A stretch of 22,862 nt of DNA from positions 1 to 22,862 of the IMG/VR virus record IMGVR_UViG_3300025889_001016. One strand, written 5' to 3'. The notes under the pieces are model-generated. The model saw only the letters and a program-made list of their open reading frames with translations. It was not told where the DNA came from and did no database searches. Made by a program: the position numbers and the translations under genes. Below are positions 12,793-20,900 of this stretch, one piece after another (position 1 is the stretch's first letter; the number at the start of each line of letters is the position of its first letter). Origin of the DNA: a virus.

Positions 12793-15574
12793 ACGATCTA
12801 AAGATGATAGAAGCGTAATCTTTGCGAGATCGGCAAAAAGGCTCGGAGTAAGGCCACTAGGCGAGCTAAGTGCATCAGCAGCTGGTGAAAGCCTTACTGG
12901 TGTGCATGTAATAAACGAAACCATAACAACTACTGCAGATGGTGTCTTCTATGCAATGAAAAACATTCCTTTTGAATATTTTTATACAAGGGAGTTTAGC
13001 CCAAATAGAAACCTAACTGCATTGAAATCTATTGGTGATGACAGGAATTCAACAATAGAAGGTTTAAATGTTATTTTAGGTGCTAACATTCTTGAGCCCC
13101 CAGGCGGCTCCGACCTTTCTTCATACAAGCCTATTATGGATACTTGTTCTTTTACAGCAACAGAGGGTTTCCAATTTAGATTTACACCACCAGTTTCCAG
13201 TGGCTCTAACACACCTACCTTTTATGTATATGAATCCGCTGATGATGATGTCGCCTTTCCTTCTTGGGTAAAACAAGATGAAGGTTCTAATGTCAACTCA
13301 TCAATAACAGGTATAGCTCCCGCTCATAGTGGAGGAGATGAAGACGACCTATACACTTTTTTATTAAAAGTTGCTAATCCTTTTGGTTGCTCAAGTGTCA
13401 GTGTTAGTGCTTATGTAGCAGCTAGAACAACTAACACACCGTTTAACATGGCCATTGAGCTTGATAGTGAAACAGATGCTATGAGAACCTCAGTAGGCAG
13501 CTCTACTATTTACTGGCCTTACATCAATCAAACTCAATTCAGAAATATGTGGATGGATTATTTCCCTTGGACAAGGTTGACAAATGGTGATGGACGAGCA
13601 TGGACACAGGCTTTTGTTTTTAGAATAGGTAGAACTAGCAGTTTTGGAAACTATGACTCAGGCTATCCTTGGGTTTGTGGGACTACTGACAATGACTTCG
13701 CCACCTTTTTTGATAACTCTTATCGTTTTTATACTAGTAATAATTATTTTCAAGATTCATCTTTGCCACTTGCTTTCGGAGCGGGAACAACCGATAAAAT
13801 AGTTATTGATTCATTTAAGTTAGCGTCTGGATACACTGCTAATAGAGCTATGAATATTAATGCAACCGAATACTGGTCAGAGTGGTTTGCACTGGTCGTA
13901 ACTTTTGATGGTGGTACAACAGGTGGCTCTAATCCGGCTGATTCGGATAGCTGGTTTAGTCGTTTCAAGTTTTATACTATTGACCTTTATGACCCTACCA
14001 ATTTACCAATGTTTGAGCATGTAGCCGATGATAAGAGGGTTGAAGGTGATGGTTTTGATGTTGATGCAACTAATTTGGTAAATCCAGGCAAACTTTTTAT
14101 TGACCTTGCTCCAGATGACACAATAGATTTCCGAGGCGCGACACGTTCGCCTGGCTATGCTAGCGCGAATCCCGTACTTTGTATTGGAAGAGCTATTACC
14201 GATCATAATGCGGTTAAAATGCAGATAGCCAGTCATGTGACTTATGAAGATGTTATTACTACCGAAGAAGACATTAGAAAAATTATTATAGATCCCGAAG
14301 CGTTTAGAATTTCAAAGGGCATTATAGATGGAAAAGGCAATCGTATCTATCTCATGGGTGATGGTGATTATGACACTTATAGTAGTAGTAGTCGTCCACA
14401 CATTTATAATACCATTGCCACAACATTTCCCGAAACTGATAGTGATTCGGGATATTCCACCTCAGCGTCTACGAGGTTAGTTGCAGGCTCAGGCGATGGA
14501 GACCCAATATATAAACCCGTGCTTATACCCAGCCTTAGTGGTATTCCTGGCCCAAGCTATCAAACTGATTTTAATTTTGGAATACAAAGACAGCTAGATA
14601 CCCCAACATTTAGAATAATAGAAACTGGCAATAATGCCAGAGATAATACTAACTTCCAGAACCCTCTTGCTAAAAACTATGGCTCAACTGCATCTCCTTG
14701 GACATTTGCTCATGTTTATTGGGGCTCAAATGAGCGTGGAACTTTTCTTGGAGCTACCAACATAGCTGAAAGCAATGGCAATGCTGCTAGTGGGGGTCTT
14801 GCAGTTGGTCAACTTCATAACGACAGAAGTTATGTTGTAGGTATAGGTGCTGATCCAATGGTAACTAATACGGATAACAGTCCCGAAGCTAATGCTCTTG
14901 GTATGATAAGATGGCGCACACAAGATAGAGTAACAACATACGATGAGTGGAATGCTGTTGTTGTTACTTATGATGGTGGCGTTATTGATAACACTGCCAC
15001 AACTGCTGATACAATAAACAGAGTAAAGGTGTATAAGGTTGCTTTGAGTGGAGATAATCCAGTAACAGAATATCCAATAGGAGAAAATATCTTATTGGGT
15101 CCAGGCGCCCAAATGGGTTTAAGCGGCAGCGAATTCAAAATGAGTTGGGGTACACTTGGTAAGTCTTCCTCTATGTCAGGCATTGTTGCATCTATGGCTG
15201 TGTTGAGTGATTGTTTAACCTCTACTGGCGACATAAGACAAGTAATAAAAGATCCAATGAAGTATATTCTTAACAACTCAATAACTGGTAGAGAAAACGC
15301 TGGCTTGAATAGAGTTTATTTATTCGGTGATGGTGAAAATGACCAATTTGTCAATACACTAAACAACTTGCCAGTTACAGGCGATCCTGAAGTATATGGT
15401 ACAGTAAAAAATCAAGTTGATTCTAGCGCCACAGGTTACGCCAGACAACACGTTAATCAATCGAGCGATGACAACTATACAGCAACCTCTGATTTTACTA
15501 TGTACGTGTGGGACACTCATGTACCTGTTACAGGTGCGCTTGTAAACATCAATGTGCCAACTTTACCAGTATAG
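12770..15574 (+). CDS. Large tail/receptor-type protein with two LamG-like halves
   Basis: A 934-residue protein. Residues 1-60 are a likely virion-attachment region. Two related jelly-roll-like regions follow. The first shows WSEWFALVVTFDGG near residue 368 and EEDIRKIIIDPEAFRISKGI near 500, ending NRIYLMGDGDYD. The second shows YDEWNAVVVTYDGG near 725 and GDIRQVIKDPMKYILNNSI near 820, ending NRVYLFGDGEND. This order (W-x-x-VVVTxDGG, later the sheet edge) is typical of LamG/concanavalin-like sugar-binding domains. I infer a tail or head-surface protein that binds polysaccharide. No hydrolase motif is evident. It is the largest gene here and the last of its unit. Confidence 0.75.
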   Translation: MAPKYLVRRSKDDRSVIFARSAKRLGVRPLGELSASAAGESLTGVHVINETITTTADGVFYAMKNIPFEYFYTREFSPNRNLTALKSIGDDRNSTIEGLNVILGANILEPPGGSDLSSYKPIMDTCSFTATEGFQFRFTPPVSSGSNTPTFYVYESADDDVAFPSWVKQDEGSNVNSSITGIAPAHSGGDEDDLYTFLLKVANPFGCSSVSVSAYVAARTTNTPFNMAIELDSETDAMRTSVGSSTIYWPYINQTQFRNMWMDYFPWTRLTNGDGRAWTQAFVFRIGRTSSFGNYDSGYPWVCGTTDNDFATFFDNSYRFYTSNNYFQDSSLPLAFGAGTTDKIVIDSFKLASGYTANRAMNINATEYWSEWFALVVTFDGGTTGGSNPADSDSWFSRFKFYTIDLYDPTNLPMFEHVADDKRVEGDGFDVDATNLVNPGKLFIDLAPDDTIDFRGATRSPGYASANPVLCIGRAITDHNAVKMQIASHVTYEDVITTEEDIRKIIIDPEAFRISKGIIDGKGNRIYLMGDGDYDTYSSSSRPHIYNTIATTFPETDSDSGYSTSASTRLVAGSGDGDPIYKPVLIPSLSGIPGPSYQTDFNFGIQRQLDTPTFRIIETGNNARDNTNFQNPLAKNYGSTASPWTFAHVYWGSNERGTFLGATNIAESNGNAASGGLAVGQLHNDRSYVVGIGADPMVTNTDNSPEANALGMIRWRTQDRVTTYDEWNAVVVTYDGGVIDNTATTADTINRVKVYKVALSGDNPVTEYPIGENILLGPGAQMGLSGSEFKMSWGTLGKSSSMSGIVASMAVLSDCLTSTGDIRQVIKDPMKYILNNSITGRENAGLNRVYLFGDGENDQFVNTLNNLPVTGDPEVYGTVKNQVDSSATGYARQHVNQSSDDNYTATSDFTMYVWDTHVPVTGALVNINVPTLPV

Positions 15575-15595
15575 TGTAGCTTCTATTTGTAAGAT

Positions 15596-15604
15596 AATAT
15601 TTAT
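15596..15604 (+). promoter_or_regulatory. AATATTTAT element (copy 4, one-base variant)
   Basis: AATATTTATAC in the 75-base gap after the 934-residue gene; the start of the next gene is 45 bases further on, as for copy 1. The overlapping minus-strand octamer is an exact TATAAATA. No terminator hairpin precedes it. Confidence 0.4.
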
Positions 15605-15649
15605 ACAAAGGGTTGATGTAAATTATTATCATTATTTTGGAGAATTTTT

Positions 15650-15979
15650 ATGGAGTTTGGACCCGTATTGGAAAACGTAGCTAGTGTATTTGCACTACTT
15701 ATCGCTCTTTCAGTTGTTATTGAGAGAGGGTTAGCTACTCTATTCAATTGGAAATATTATGCAAAGTATGTTGGTGGTAAAGGATTGAAGGTTCCCATTT
15801 CTTGGGGTGTTTCTTTTCTTATTGCCAAAGAAGTTCCAGTAGATTTAGTTGCAATGCTATTCAATGGTGATGCAACAATGTTAGGTCAAGTCCTAACTGC
15901 TGGGCTACTTGCAGGTGGTTCAAAGAAAGTTGCCGAAACATTCGGTGATATAAAGAAAGCTGCTGAAGAGCTTAAGTAA
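15650..15979 (+). CDS. Small membrane protein, holin candidate
   Basis: A 109-residue protein with TTGGAG before its ATG. It has three hydrophobic segments: about 9-29 (NVASVFALLIALSVVIERGL), about 49-70 (VPISWGVSFLIAKEVPVDLV) and about 77-92 (LGQVLTAGLLAGGSK). The tail is charged (KKAAEELK). The ALLIALSVVIERGLA and LLAGGSKK segments recall small putative holins from marine phages. A holin would gather in the inner membrane and open it for the endolysin, but no endolysin gene lies in the window. It could also be a membrane-bound assembly protein. Confidence 0.6.
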   Translation: MEFGPVLENVASVFALLIALSVVIERGLATLFNWKYYAKYVGGKGLKVPISWGVSFLIAKEVPVDLVAMLFNGDATMLGQVLTAGLLAGGSKKVAETFGDIKKAAEELK

Positions 15980-15988
15980 ATAATAATG

Positions 15989-16010
15989 TGGGGTGTCTAC
16001 GGGCACCCCA
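15989..16010 (+). other. Stable hairpin with UACG tetraloop
   Basis: TGGGGTGTC (15989-15997) pairs over nine positions, including one T·G, with GGCACCCCA (16002-16010) across the loop TACG, giving the extra-stable C(UACG)G form. No T run follows, so it is not a standard intrinsic terminator. UNCG-loop hairpins are common between genes in T4, where they protect or delimit transcripts. It lies between the holin candidate and the next gene. Confidence 0.75.
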
Positions 16011-16034
16011 TAACAACACATACGAGGAAGAAAA

Positions 16035-16307
16035 ATGAAACTAACAGAAGTAAGATATAAGTCACCAACAGGTAGAAAGCCTCCAAAGAAAAAGAAGATT
16101 GCTGCACCTCTTCCTAGTCCACAGGCTAAACAGGCTTACGAAGGATACTCAAAAGGTATTGACAAAACTATAAAACAAATACAATCTGCTTTAAAGCTAA
16201 GACACGCTCGTACAAAAAAGAGTGGTAATTACGACCAAGGGCCAGAAATGTTTGACATACTAGCAGATTTACAGGAAGTGTTGAAGTCGGTAGAGGCAGA
16301 TAAGTAA
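16035..16307 (+). CDS. MKLT-leader small basic protein
   Basis: A 90-residue protein with CGAGGAAG before the ATG. It starts MKLTEVRYKSPTGRK, with only the first six residues like the leader and no [LI]-x-E triplet there. Residues 9-30 are very basic (GRKPPKKKKIAAPLP), and the rest is helical (YSKGIDKTIKQIQSALKLR). The stop overlaps the ATG of the next gene (TAATG). The family is unknown to me; its positive charge and start resemble the other leader-bearing genes. Confidence 0.6.
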   Translation: MKLTEVRYKSPTGRKPPKKKKIAAPLPSPQAKQAYEGYSKGIDKTIKQIQSALKLRHARTKKSGNYDQGPEMFDILADLQEVLKSVEADK

Positions 16308-16429
16308 TGAGGCTATCAGCAATCATAAGAGAGGATGAAGACAATAGTATTGAGTATCTGATGAGGAAGTATGTTTCAGATTCTAATAAAGGAGCCTCTG
16401 ACAAACAACTGCAAAGTGGTTGTCTATGA
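16307..16429 (+). CDS. 40-residue MRLS-leader reading frame, coupled to the next gene
   Basis: A short frame of 40 codons starting MRLSAIIRED, an excellent fit to the shared leader (IRE at positions 7-9), followed by EDNSIEYLMRKYVSD. Start and stop are both coupled: TAATG with the previous gene and ATGA with the next. The next frame continues in -1 register with sequence of similar character, so the two may be one protein split by a frameshift or an old mutation. I see no classical slippery heptamer, so separate translation by reinitiation is the simpler reading. Confidence 0.6.
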   Translation: MRLSAIIREDEDNSIEYLMRKYVSDSNKGASDKQLQSGCL

Positions 16430-16920
16430 TTAGTGTTAGATTAGCTACACTTGGTGCTGGCCAAGGCTCAATCAAAAAGATTGTTGCTTCTCTTAGAGGC
16501 GCTACTGATGAAAAAGATGTAGATAAAATTGCTGCTAAATACGACCTATACAACGACTACCCCGAAACCTTTATGGCTACCGAAATGAAACTATCTGATG
16601 CAATACATGAAGAAGTAAGTGAAGACGTAAAGAAATACAAACTAGTCTTATCCATTCCTTTCACGACAGAGAAAAATAGAAAAGATAAAATTGATGAGTT
16701 GAAGTTTCATTTTGCACTTAAAAACATTAAAATAGATAAGCTAACACCTGTAAAGGTAGCTGAGATTGGCTCTGGTGTTTTAGACTATCAAGTTGTCGCC
16801 TTCATAAACACAACAATGTCTCGCAATGAGTTGGAGCATGAGTTGGAGCCAGAGTATAAGATAAATAAGATGCAACGTCTAACTTCAACACAGACGGATA
16901 CAGAAGAAGATGCCGATTAG
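16426..16920 (+). CDS. Protein with an internal copy of the MKLS leader
   Basis: A 164-residue protein; ATG 16426 overlaps the previous TGA. An upstream in-frame TTG is ignored. Residues 1-53 (ISVRLATLGAGQGSIKKIVA, then KYDLYNDYPETFMATE) are a helical domain. At residues 54-63 comes MKLSDAIHEE, the shared leader, now inside the chain, coded by an ATG at 16585 with no clear ribosome site. Residues about 70-155 form an alternating alpha/beta domain (KLVLSIPFTTEKNRK, VVAFINTTMSRNELE) that resembles a small ferredoxin-like fold. It may be a two-part polyprotein cut by the prohead protease; this is inference. Confidence 0.65.
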   Translation: MISVRLATLGAGQGSIKKIVASLRGATDEKDVDKIAAKYDLYNDYPETFMATEMKLSDAIHEEVSEDVKKYKLVLSIPFTTEKNRKDKIDELKFHFALKNIKIDKLTPVKVAEIGSGVLDYQVVAFINTTMSRNELEHELEPEYKINKMQRLTSTQTDTEEDAD

Positions 16921-17212
16921 TCAAAGAAACAAGACCTTACTTGAGGAAGGTGTGGTCAATAGAAAGATAGTTCGTATTCGATACAAGAAAGAAGACAAAG
17001 AGTTTAAGAAGCCAAAGCCATTTGGTAGGACAGAAAGAGGTGACATAGTTGTTAGAAACTTGGAGCCTTATGAAATAGATGATAAGTATTTTTGGGGCTA
17101 TGATGTAACATTAGCTGTTAGAAACAATGATACCATCAAAAGATTTAAGTTAGAAAACATTAGAAGTGTAACGGTTATTAATAGAAACTTCTCACCAAGA
17201 ACTTTTTCATAG
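16910..17212 (+). CDS. WYL-like small beta protein
   Basis: A 100-residue protein overlapping the upstream stop by 11 bases. Residues 19-95 show RKIVRIRYKKED, IVVRNLEPYEI, WGYDVTLAV and TIKRFKLENIRSVTVINRNF. This is the strand order of WYL/SH3-like barrels: a first strand with a basic edge, an E-P turn, a hydrophobic strand, then F-x-L-x-x-I as in WYL domains. Short proteins with this motif occur in marine T4-like phages. It may sense a ligand or bind nucleic acid; no DNA-binding helix is attached. It lies directly before the terminase. Confidence 0.5.
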   Translation: MPISQRNKTLLEEGVVNRKIVRIRYKKEDKEFKKPKPFGRTERGDIVVRNLEPYEIDDKYFWGYDVTLAVRNNDTIKRFKLENIRSVTVINRNFSPRTFS

Positions 17213-17221
17213 TGAAATAGA

Positions 17222-18877
17222 ATGACAGAAGAAGAGCTAAAAGAATACATAAAGTGTAGAAAAGACCCTATATACTTTTTCAAAACTTATGGCAAGGTTA
17301 GACACCCAAAGAAGGGTTTGATGCCATTTGAGTTGTATGACTTCCAAGAAGATACACTCAATGAGTTTTTAGACAAGTCATACAATGTTATTCTAAAGGC
17401 TAGACAGTTAGGTATTAGTACCTTGTGTGCAGCCTATGCCGCATGGATGGCCAACTTCTTCAAAGACAAAGAGATTTTTATCCTTGCCACAAAGAGAGAC
17501 ACTGCAACAAACCTAGTTGATAAGGTAAGAGTTTTCTTGGAAGAAGTGCCAGACTTTCTGAAGAGTAACTTTCTAGTTGATAACAGACAAAGTATTGAGT
17601 TAGAGAATGGTAGTAAGATAAAGGCGGGCGCTACAGGGTCTAACTCAAAAGATGCAGCACGCTCAGAGGCACTTAGTTTATTGATTATTGACGAGGCTGC
17701 TTTTATCAAAGGTATGGATACTATTTGGGTTGCTGCTCAACCTACACTATCTACTGGTGGTGATTGTATTGTGTTGTCTTCACCAAACGGTATTGGTAAC
17801 TGGTTTCACAAAACATACATTGAGGCAGAAGCAGGCACTACAGAAAAAGTTGGTAATGCTACAATCTCATTCAACCCAATAAGACTACCTTGGAATCTTC
17901 ACCCCGACAGAGATGCTGAGTGGGGTAGGTTAGAAAAAAGAAAAATAGGTGACCAAGCATTTGCACAAGAGCATGATTGTGACTTTCTGCAGTCTGGTAA
18001 CAATGTTGTGAGTGTGAAGGCATTACAATGGTATGAGGAACACCCAACAGAAGAAGAACCCGCTGACGATGGTTACAGACCCTTTGTGAGGGAGCCGGAA
18101 GAAAAGACTTGGGTAGATAAAGGTCTATGGATTTGGAAATATCCCGACTACACAAAACAATATCTTATCTCTGCTGACGTTGCTCGTGGAGATGGAAAAG
18201 ACTACTCTGCTTTTCATGTTATAGATATAGAAAACTATGAGCAGGTTGCTGAGTATAAAGGAAAAGTAAACACTGATGCTTATTCCCACCTTATACATAA
18301 TACCGCTGTCCAATATAACAACGCTTACATCATAGTTGAAAATGCTTCAATGGGTCATCATGTTGTTATGAAAATCTTGGAGATGGAATACAAGAATATG
18401 TATTGGACAGTAAAAGATTTAACAAAAATACATGAAAGTAACGCTAACCAATTACACTATGATATTTACAATGTGCCGAAAAATGCAGTGCCTGGCTTTA
18501 CGATGAGCATGAAGAGTAGACCAGCGTGTATTGCAAGAATGGAAGAAGACTTACGCACACACGATTTTACTTTACATTCTAAAAGAACTATAGCGGAATT
18601 AGAAACTTTTGTTTTTCATAATGGAAAGCCCGAAGCTCTTGCAAGCTATAATGATGATTTAGTAATGTCTTTATCAATGGGTATGTATGTTAGAAATACT
18701 ACTCTAAAATTTAACTCTCAAGATGAAGAGGTTACAAGAGAAATGTTATCGGGTCTCAATTTTAATAATACACCATTTGAGTTTGGTGTCTACGGCAGCC
18801 AAAATAACAAGAGTGATGGTGAGTATACTTTTGATGTTGGCAATGGTCAGAAAGAGAGTATGAGATGGCTGATTTAA
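17222..18877 (+). CDS. Terminase large subunit (T4 gp17-like)
   Basis: The packaging motor: an ATPase that drives DNA into the prohead through the portal, and a nuclease that cuts the concatemer. The 551 residues hold the full set: Walker A ARQLGIST at 60-67, Walker B LLIIDE at 153-158, coupling motif SSPNG at 186-190, and a nuclease domain with D319 in ISADVARGDGKDYS, E373 in IIVENASMG and the D478-D479 pair in SYNDDLVMS. Length is a little under T4 gp17. The N-terminus (MTEEELKEYIKCRKDPIYFF) is standard for the group. No small terminase is recognisable nearby. All expected catalytic residues are present, so it should be active. Confidence 0.96.
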   Translation: MTEEELKEYIKCRKDPIYFFKTYGKVRHPKKGLMPFELYDFQEDTLNEFLDKSYNVILKARQLGISTLCAAYAAWMANFFKDKEIFILATKRDTATNLVDKVRVFLEEVPDFLKSNFLVDNRQSIELENGSKIKAGATGSNSKDAARSEALSLLIIDEAAFIKGMDTIWVAAQPTLSTGGDCIVLSSPNGIGNWFHKTYIEAEAGTTEKVGNATISFNPIRLPWNLHPDRDAEWGRLEKRKIGDQAFAQEHDCDFLQSGNNVVSVKALQWYEEHPTEEEPADDGYRPFVREPEEKTWVDKGLWIWKYPDYTKQYLISADVARGDGKDYSAFHVIDIENYEQVAEYKGKVNTDAYSHLIHNTAVQYNNAYIIVENASMGHHVVMKILEMEYKNMYWTVKDLTKIHESNANQLHYDIYNVPKNAVPGFTMSMKSRPACIARMEEDLRTHDFTLHSKRTIAELETFVFHNGKPEALASYNDDLVMSLSMGMYVRNTTLKFNSQDEEVTREMLSGLNFNNTPFEFGVYGSQNNKSDGEYTFDVGNGQKESMRWLI

Positions 18878-19077
18878 ATGGTTGGGAACAGTATCAAAAA
18901 ATGGTTATAAGTAAGTTAGATGCACATGATACAGATTTCAAATCAATAGAAGATAGACTAACAAAAATTCAAGTAGAAATAGCCACACTCAAAGTCAAGG
19001 CAAGTATTTGGGGTGGCATTGCAGGTTTAATTCCTGTAGTATTAGGTATAGTATTATTTTTCTCACAACAAGGATAG
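18865..19077 (+). CDS. XhlA-like coil with a C-terminal membrane anchor
   Basis: A 70-residue protein overlapping the terminase end by 13 bases. Residues 8-46 are a helix with heptad spacing (YQKMVISKLDAHDTDFKSIE, DRLTKIQVEIATLKVK), and residues about 48-66 (WGGIAGLIPVVLGIVLFF) form one transmembrane segment, ending in a short polar tail. This is the plan of haemolysin XhlA-like proteins of phages, which sit in the membrane and are often found near lysis or packaging genes. A membrane role in lysis or assembly is possible. Its place between terminase and portal is notable but unexplained. Confidence 0.65.
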   Translation: MADLNGWEQYQKMVISKLDAHDTDFKSIEDRLTKIQVEIATLKVKASIWGGIAGLIPVVLGIVLFFSQQG

Positions 19078-19083
19078 TGAATA

Positions 19084-20841
19084 ATGGCAGATAGGTTTGA
19101 CATACTAAGAAGGCTTCTAAGAGGCGGCTCTGCACAGTATAAAGTACCAACAGAGCGGCCAGGCAGTAATGCACAAAAAAGAGCCTTTGATAGTTTTCAG
19201 AAAGCCTCACAAAGTTTGTATGGCGAAGGACTAGTAGGTGGCACAGAGCGTCTTGATAGAATAAGAGACTACGAAGAGATGGACCACTATCCAGAGATTA
19301 CAAGAGCGCTGGACATTTATGCTGACGATAGCACAACCTATTCTGAAAATGGAAAAAGTGTAGAAATAGTTTCAGACGATGATAAGATAGTATCTGAGTT
19401 AGAAGAGTTGTTTTATCAAAGACTAGACATTGACTTTCACCTTTGGACTTGGATAAGAAATATGTGCAAGTATGGTGACCATTTCAATCTACTAGACATT
19501 GTAAACAAAGAGGGTGTGCTTGGCGCCATTGCTCTACCAGTTGGTGAGATAGAAAGAGAAGAAGGATATAATAACGACCCAAACAGTTTACGTTTCAAGT
19601 GGCTAACACAGGGCAACACTGTATTTGAAAACTATCAAGTATCACACCTAAGAATCCTTGGTGATGATAGATTCTTGCCCTATGGTCGCTCGGTATTAGA
19701 TTCATCACGTAAAGTTTGGAAACAACTATTGATGGCCGAAGATGCCATGTTGATTTATAGAATTAGTAGAGCACCAGAGCGTAGAGTGTTTTATGTTGAT
19801 GTAGGAAACATTCCCCCCAAGGATGTTGAAAACTACATGCAACAGGCTAGAGATAAACTAAAAAGATTGCCTAATGTAAATCAATCAAACGGACAAGTTG
19901 ACCTACGATACAACCCCGAATCAATACTTGAAGATTTCTTTATTCCCGTCCGTGGAGACAGAGGAAGTAGAATAGAAACATTGCCTGGCGGTGAGAATGC
20001 TGCTGCTATTGAAGACATTCAGTATCTACAAAACAAGTTGTTTATTTCGTTGGGTGTGCCAAAGTCATACCTTACAGCCGAAGAAGACTTGAGTGGTAAG
20101 TCAACACTAGCACAAGAAGACATTAAGTTTGCTCGGACAATACAAAGAATACAAAAAATCATCATCAGTGAGTTGGCCAAGATAAGTTTGATACACTTGT
20201 ATCTTAGAGGATACGATGATGTATCCATTTACAACTTTGATTTGAAACTAACCAACCCATCTACAGTAACAGAGATGATGCAACTTGATTTGATGGACAA
20301 AAGGTTTGGTGCAGCAAGAGACATTGCTGATTCAGACTTGATTTCTAACGAGTATGTCCAGAAGTCAATACTAAAACTTTCTGATAGTGAGATTGCTAAT
20401 ATAAAGGTTGACAGACAAAGAGAGGCATCAGAGAAGTTTATTGTTGACCAACTTGAGCAAGGTGAAAGTGCAGTAGGTGGAGGCGAAGAAGGTCAACCAC
20501 CGGCGCCACCAGCTAGTAATGAGGACGATGATAATAGTAGTAACGAAACAAAAATCCAAAAGAGAAACAAATCAAGAGATATTGCTAAGGACATGATGCC
20601 TTACGACCCAACAGGAACAAGAGAGTTGCCTGGCTATCCAAAAGATTATACCTATAATGAAACAGGTATAACTAGTAAGGGCAATCAGAAGAAACAAAGA
20701 CCAGACATTTTAGATAAGACTATTTCAGACATTATGAAATTCAATGTTGAGTCAAATAGTATGTTGGAGTCGTTAAAAGAGGATAAAAACGAAGAAAAGT
20801 TAGACAATTCTACACTAAAAGGTATCGTAAGTAACCTTTAG
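19084..20841 (+). CDS. Portal protein (T4 gp20-like)
   Basis: The portal ring at the unique vertex, through which terminase pumps DNA and to which the tail attaches. The 585 residues follow the gp20 pattern: DYEEMDHYPEITRALDIYAD at 62-81, the wing region, then AMLIYRISRAPERRVFYVDV at 221-240 and PPKDVENYMQQARDKLKRLP, the crown/stem helices, and near residues 320-360 FISLGVPKSYLTAEEDLSG with a KFARTIQRIQKI helix. The C-terminal 110 residues are low-complexity and acidic, with basic patches. ATG 19084 lies 6 bases after the previous stop. A terminator-like hairpin overlaps its last codons. Confidence 0.95.
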   Translation: MADRFDILRRLLRGGSAQYKVPTERPGSNAQKRAFDSFQKASQSLYGEGLVGGTERLDRIRDYEEMDHYPEITRALDIYADDSTTYSENGKSVEIVSDDDKIVSELEELFYQRLDIDFHLWTWIRNMCKYGDHFNLLDIVNKEGVLGAIALPVGEIEREEGYNNDPNSLRFKWLTQGNTVFENYQVSHLRILGDDRFLPYGRSVLDSSRKVWKQLLMAEDAMLIYRISRAPERRVFYVDVGNIPPKDVENYMQQARDKLKRLPNVNQSNGQVDLRYNPESILEDFFIPVRGDRGSRIETLPGGENAAAIEDIQYLQNKLFISLGVPKSYLTAEEDLSGKSTLAQEDIKFARTIQRIQKIIISELAKISLIHLYLRGYDDVSIYNFDLKLTNPSTVTEMMQLDLMDKRFGAARDIADSDLISNEYVQKSILKLSDSEIANIKVDRQREASEKFIVDQLEQGESAVGGGEEGQPPAPPASNEDDDNSSNETKIQKRNKSRDIAKDMMPYDPTGTRELPGYPKDYTYNETGITSKGNQKKQRPDILDKTISDIMKFNVESNSMLESLKEDKNEEKLDNSTLKGIVSNL

Positions 20842-20851
20842 TATTTTTTTT
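20815..20851 (+). terminator. Probable intrinsic terminator at the end of the portal gene
   Basis: CTAAA(A)GGT (20815-20823) pairs with ACCTTTAG (20834-20841) with one bulged A and a 10-base loop, and an eight-T run follows at 20844-20851. The stem includes the portal stop codon. The layout matches the stronger terminator at 6004-6030: stop codon in the stem, T run, then a TATATTTAT element. Confidence 0.65.
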
Positions 20852-20852
20852 C

Positions 20853-20861
20853 TATATTTAT
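20853..20861 (+). promoter_or_regulatory. TATATTTAT element (copy 5), after the portal terminator
   Basis: The exact 9-mer begins two bases after the T run of the terminator and lies 39 bases before the next ATG. Together with copy 3 this gives two cases of terminator followed at once by the element, the clearest argument for promoter function. Confidence 0.5.
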
Positions 20862-20900
20862 TTTAGTAAACTACATCATTTTTATAATTTGGGGCTAATA

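Noticed and set aside
16400-16430. Programmed -1 frameshift joining the 40-codon frame to the next gene
   Set aside because: No X-XXY-YYZ slippery sequence or following stem is visible; the ATGA overlap explains coupling more simply. Kept only as an alternative.
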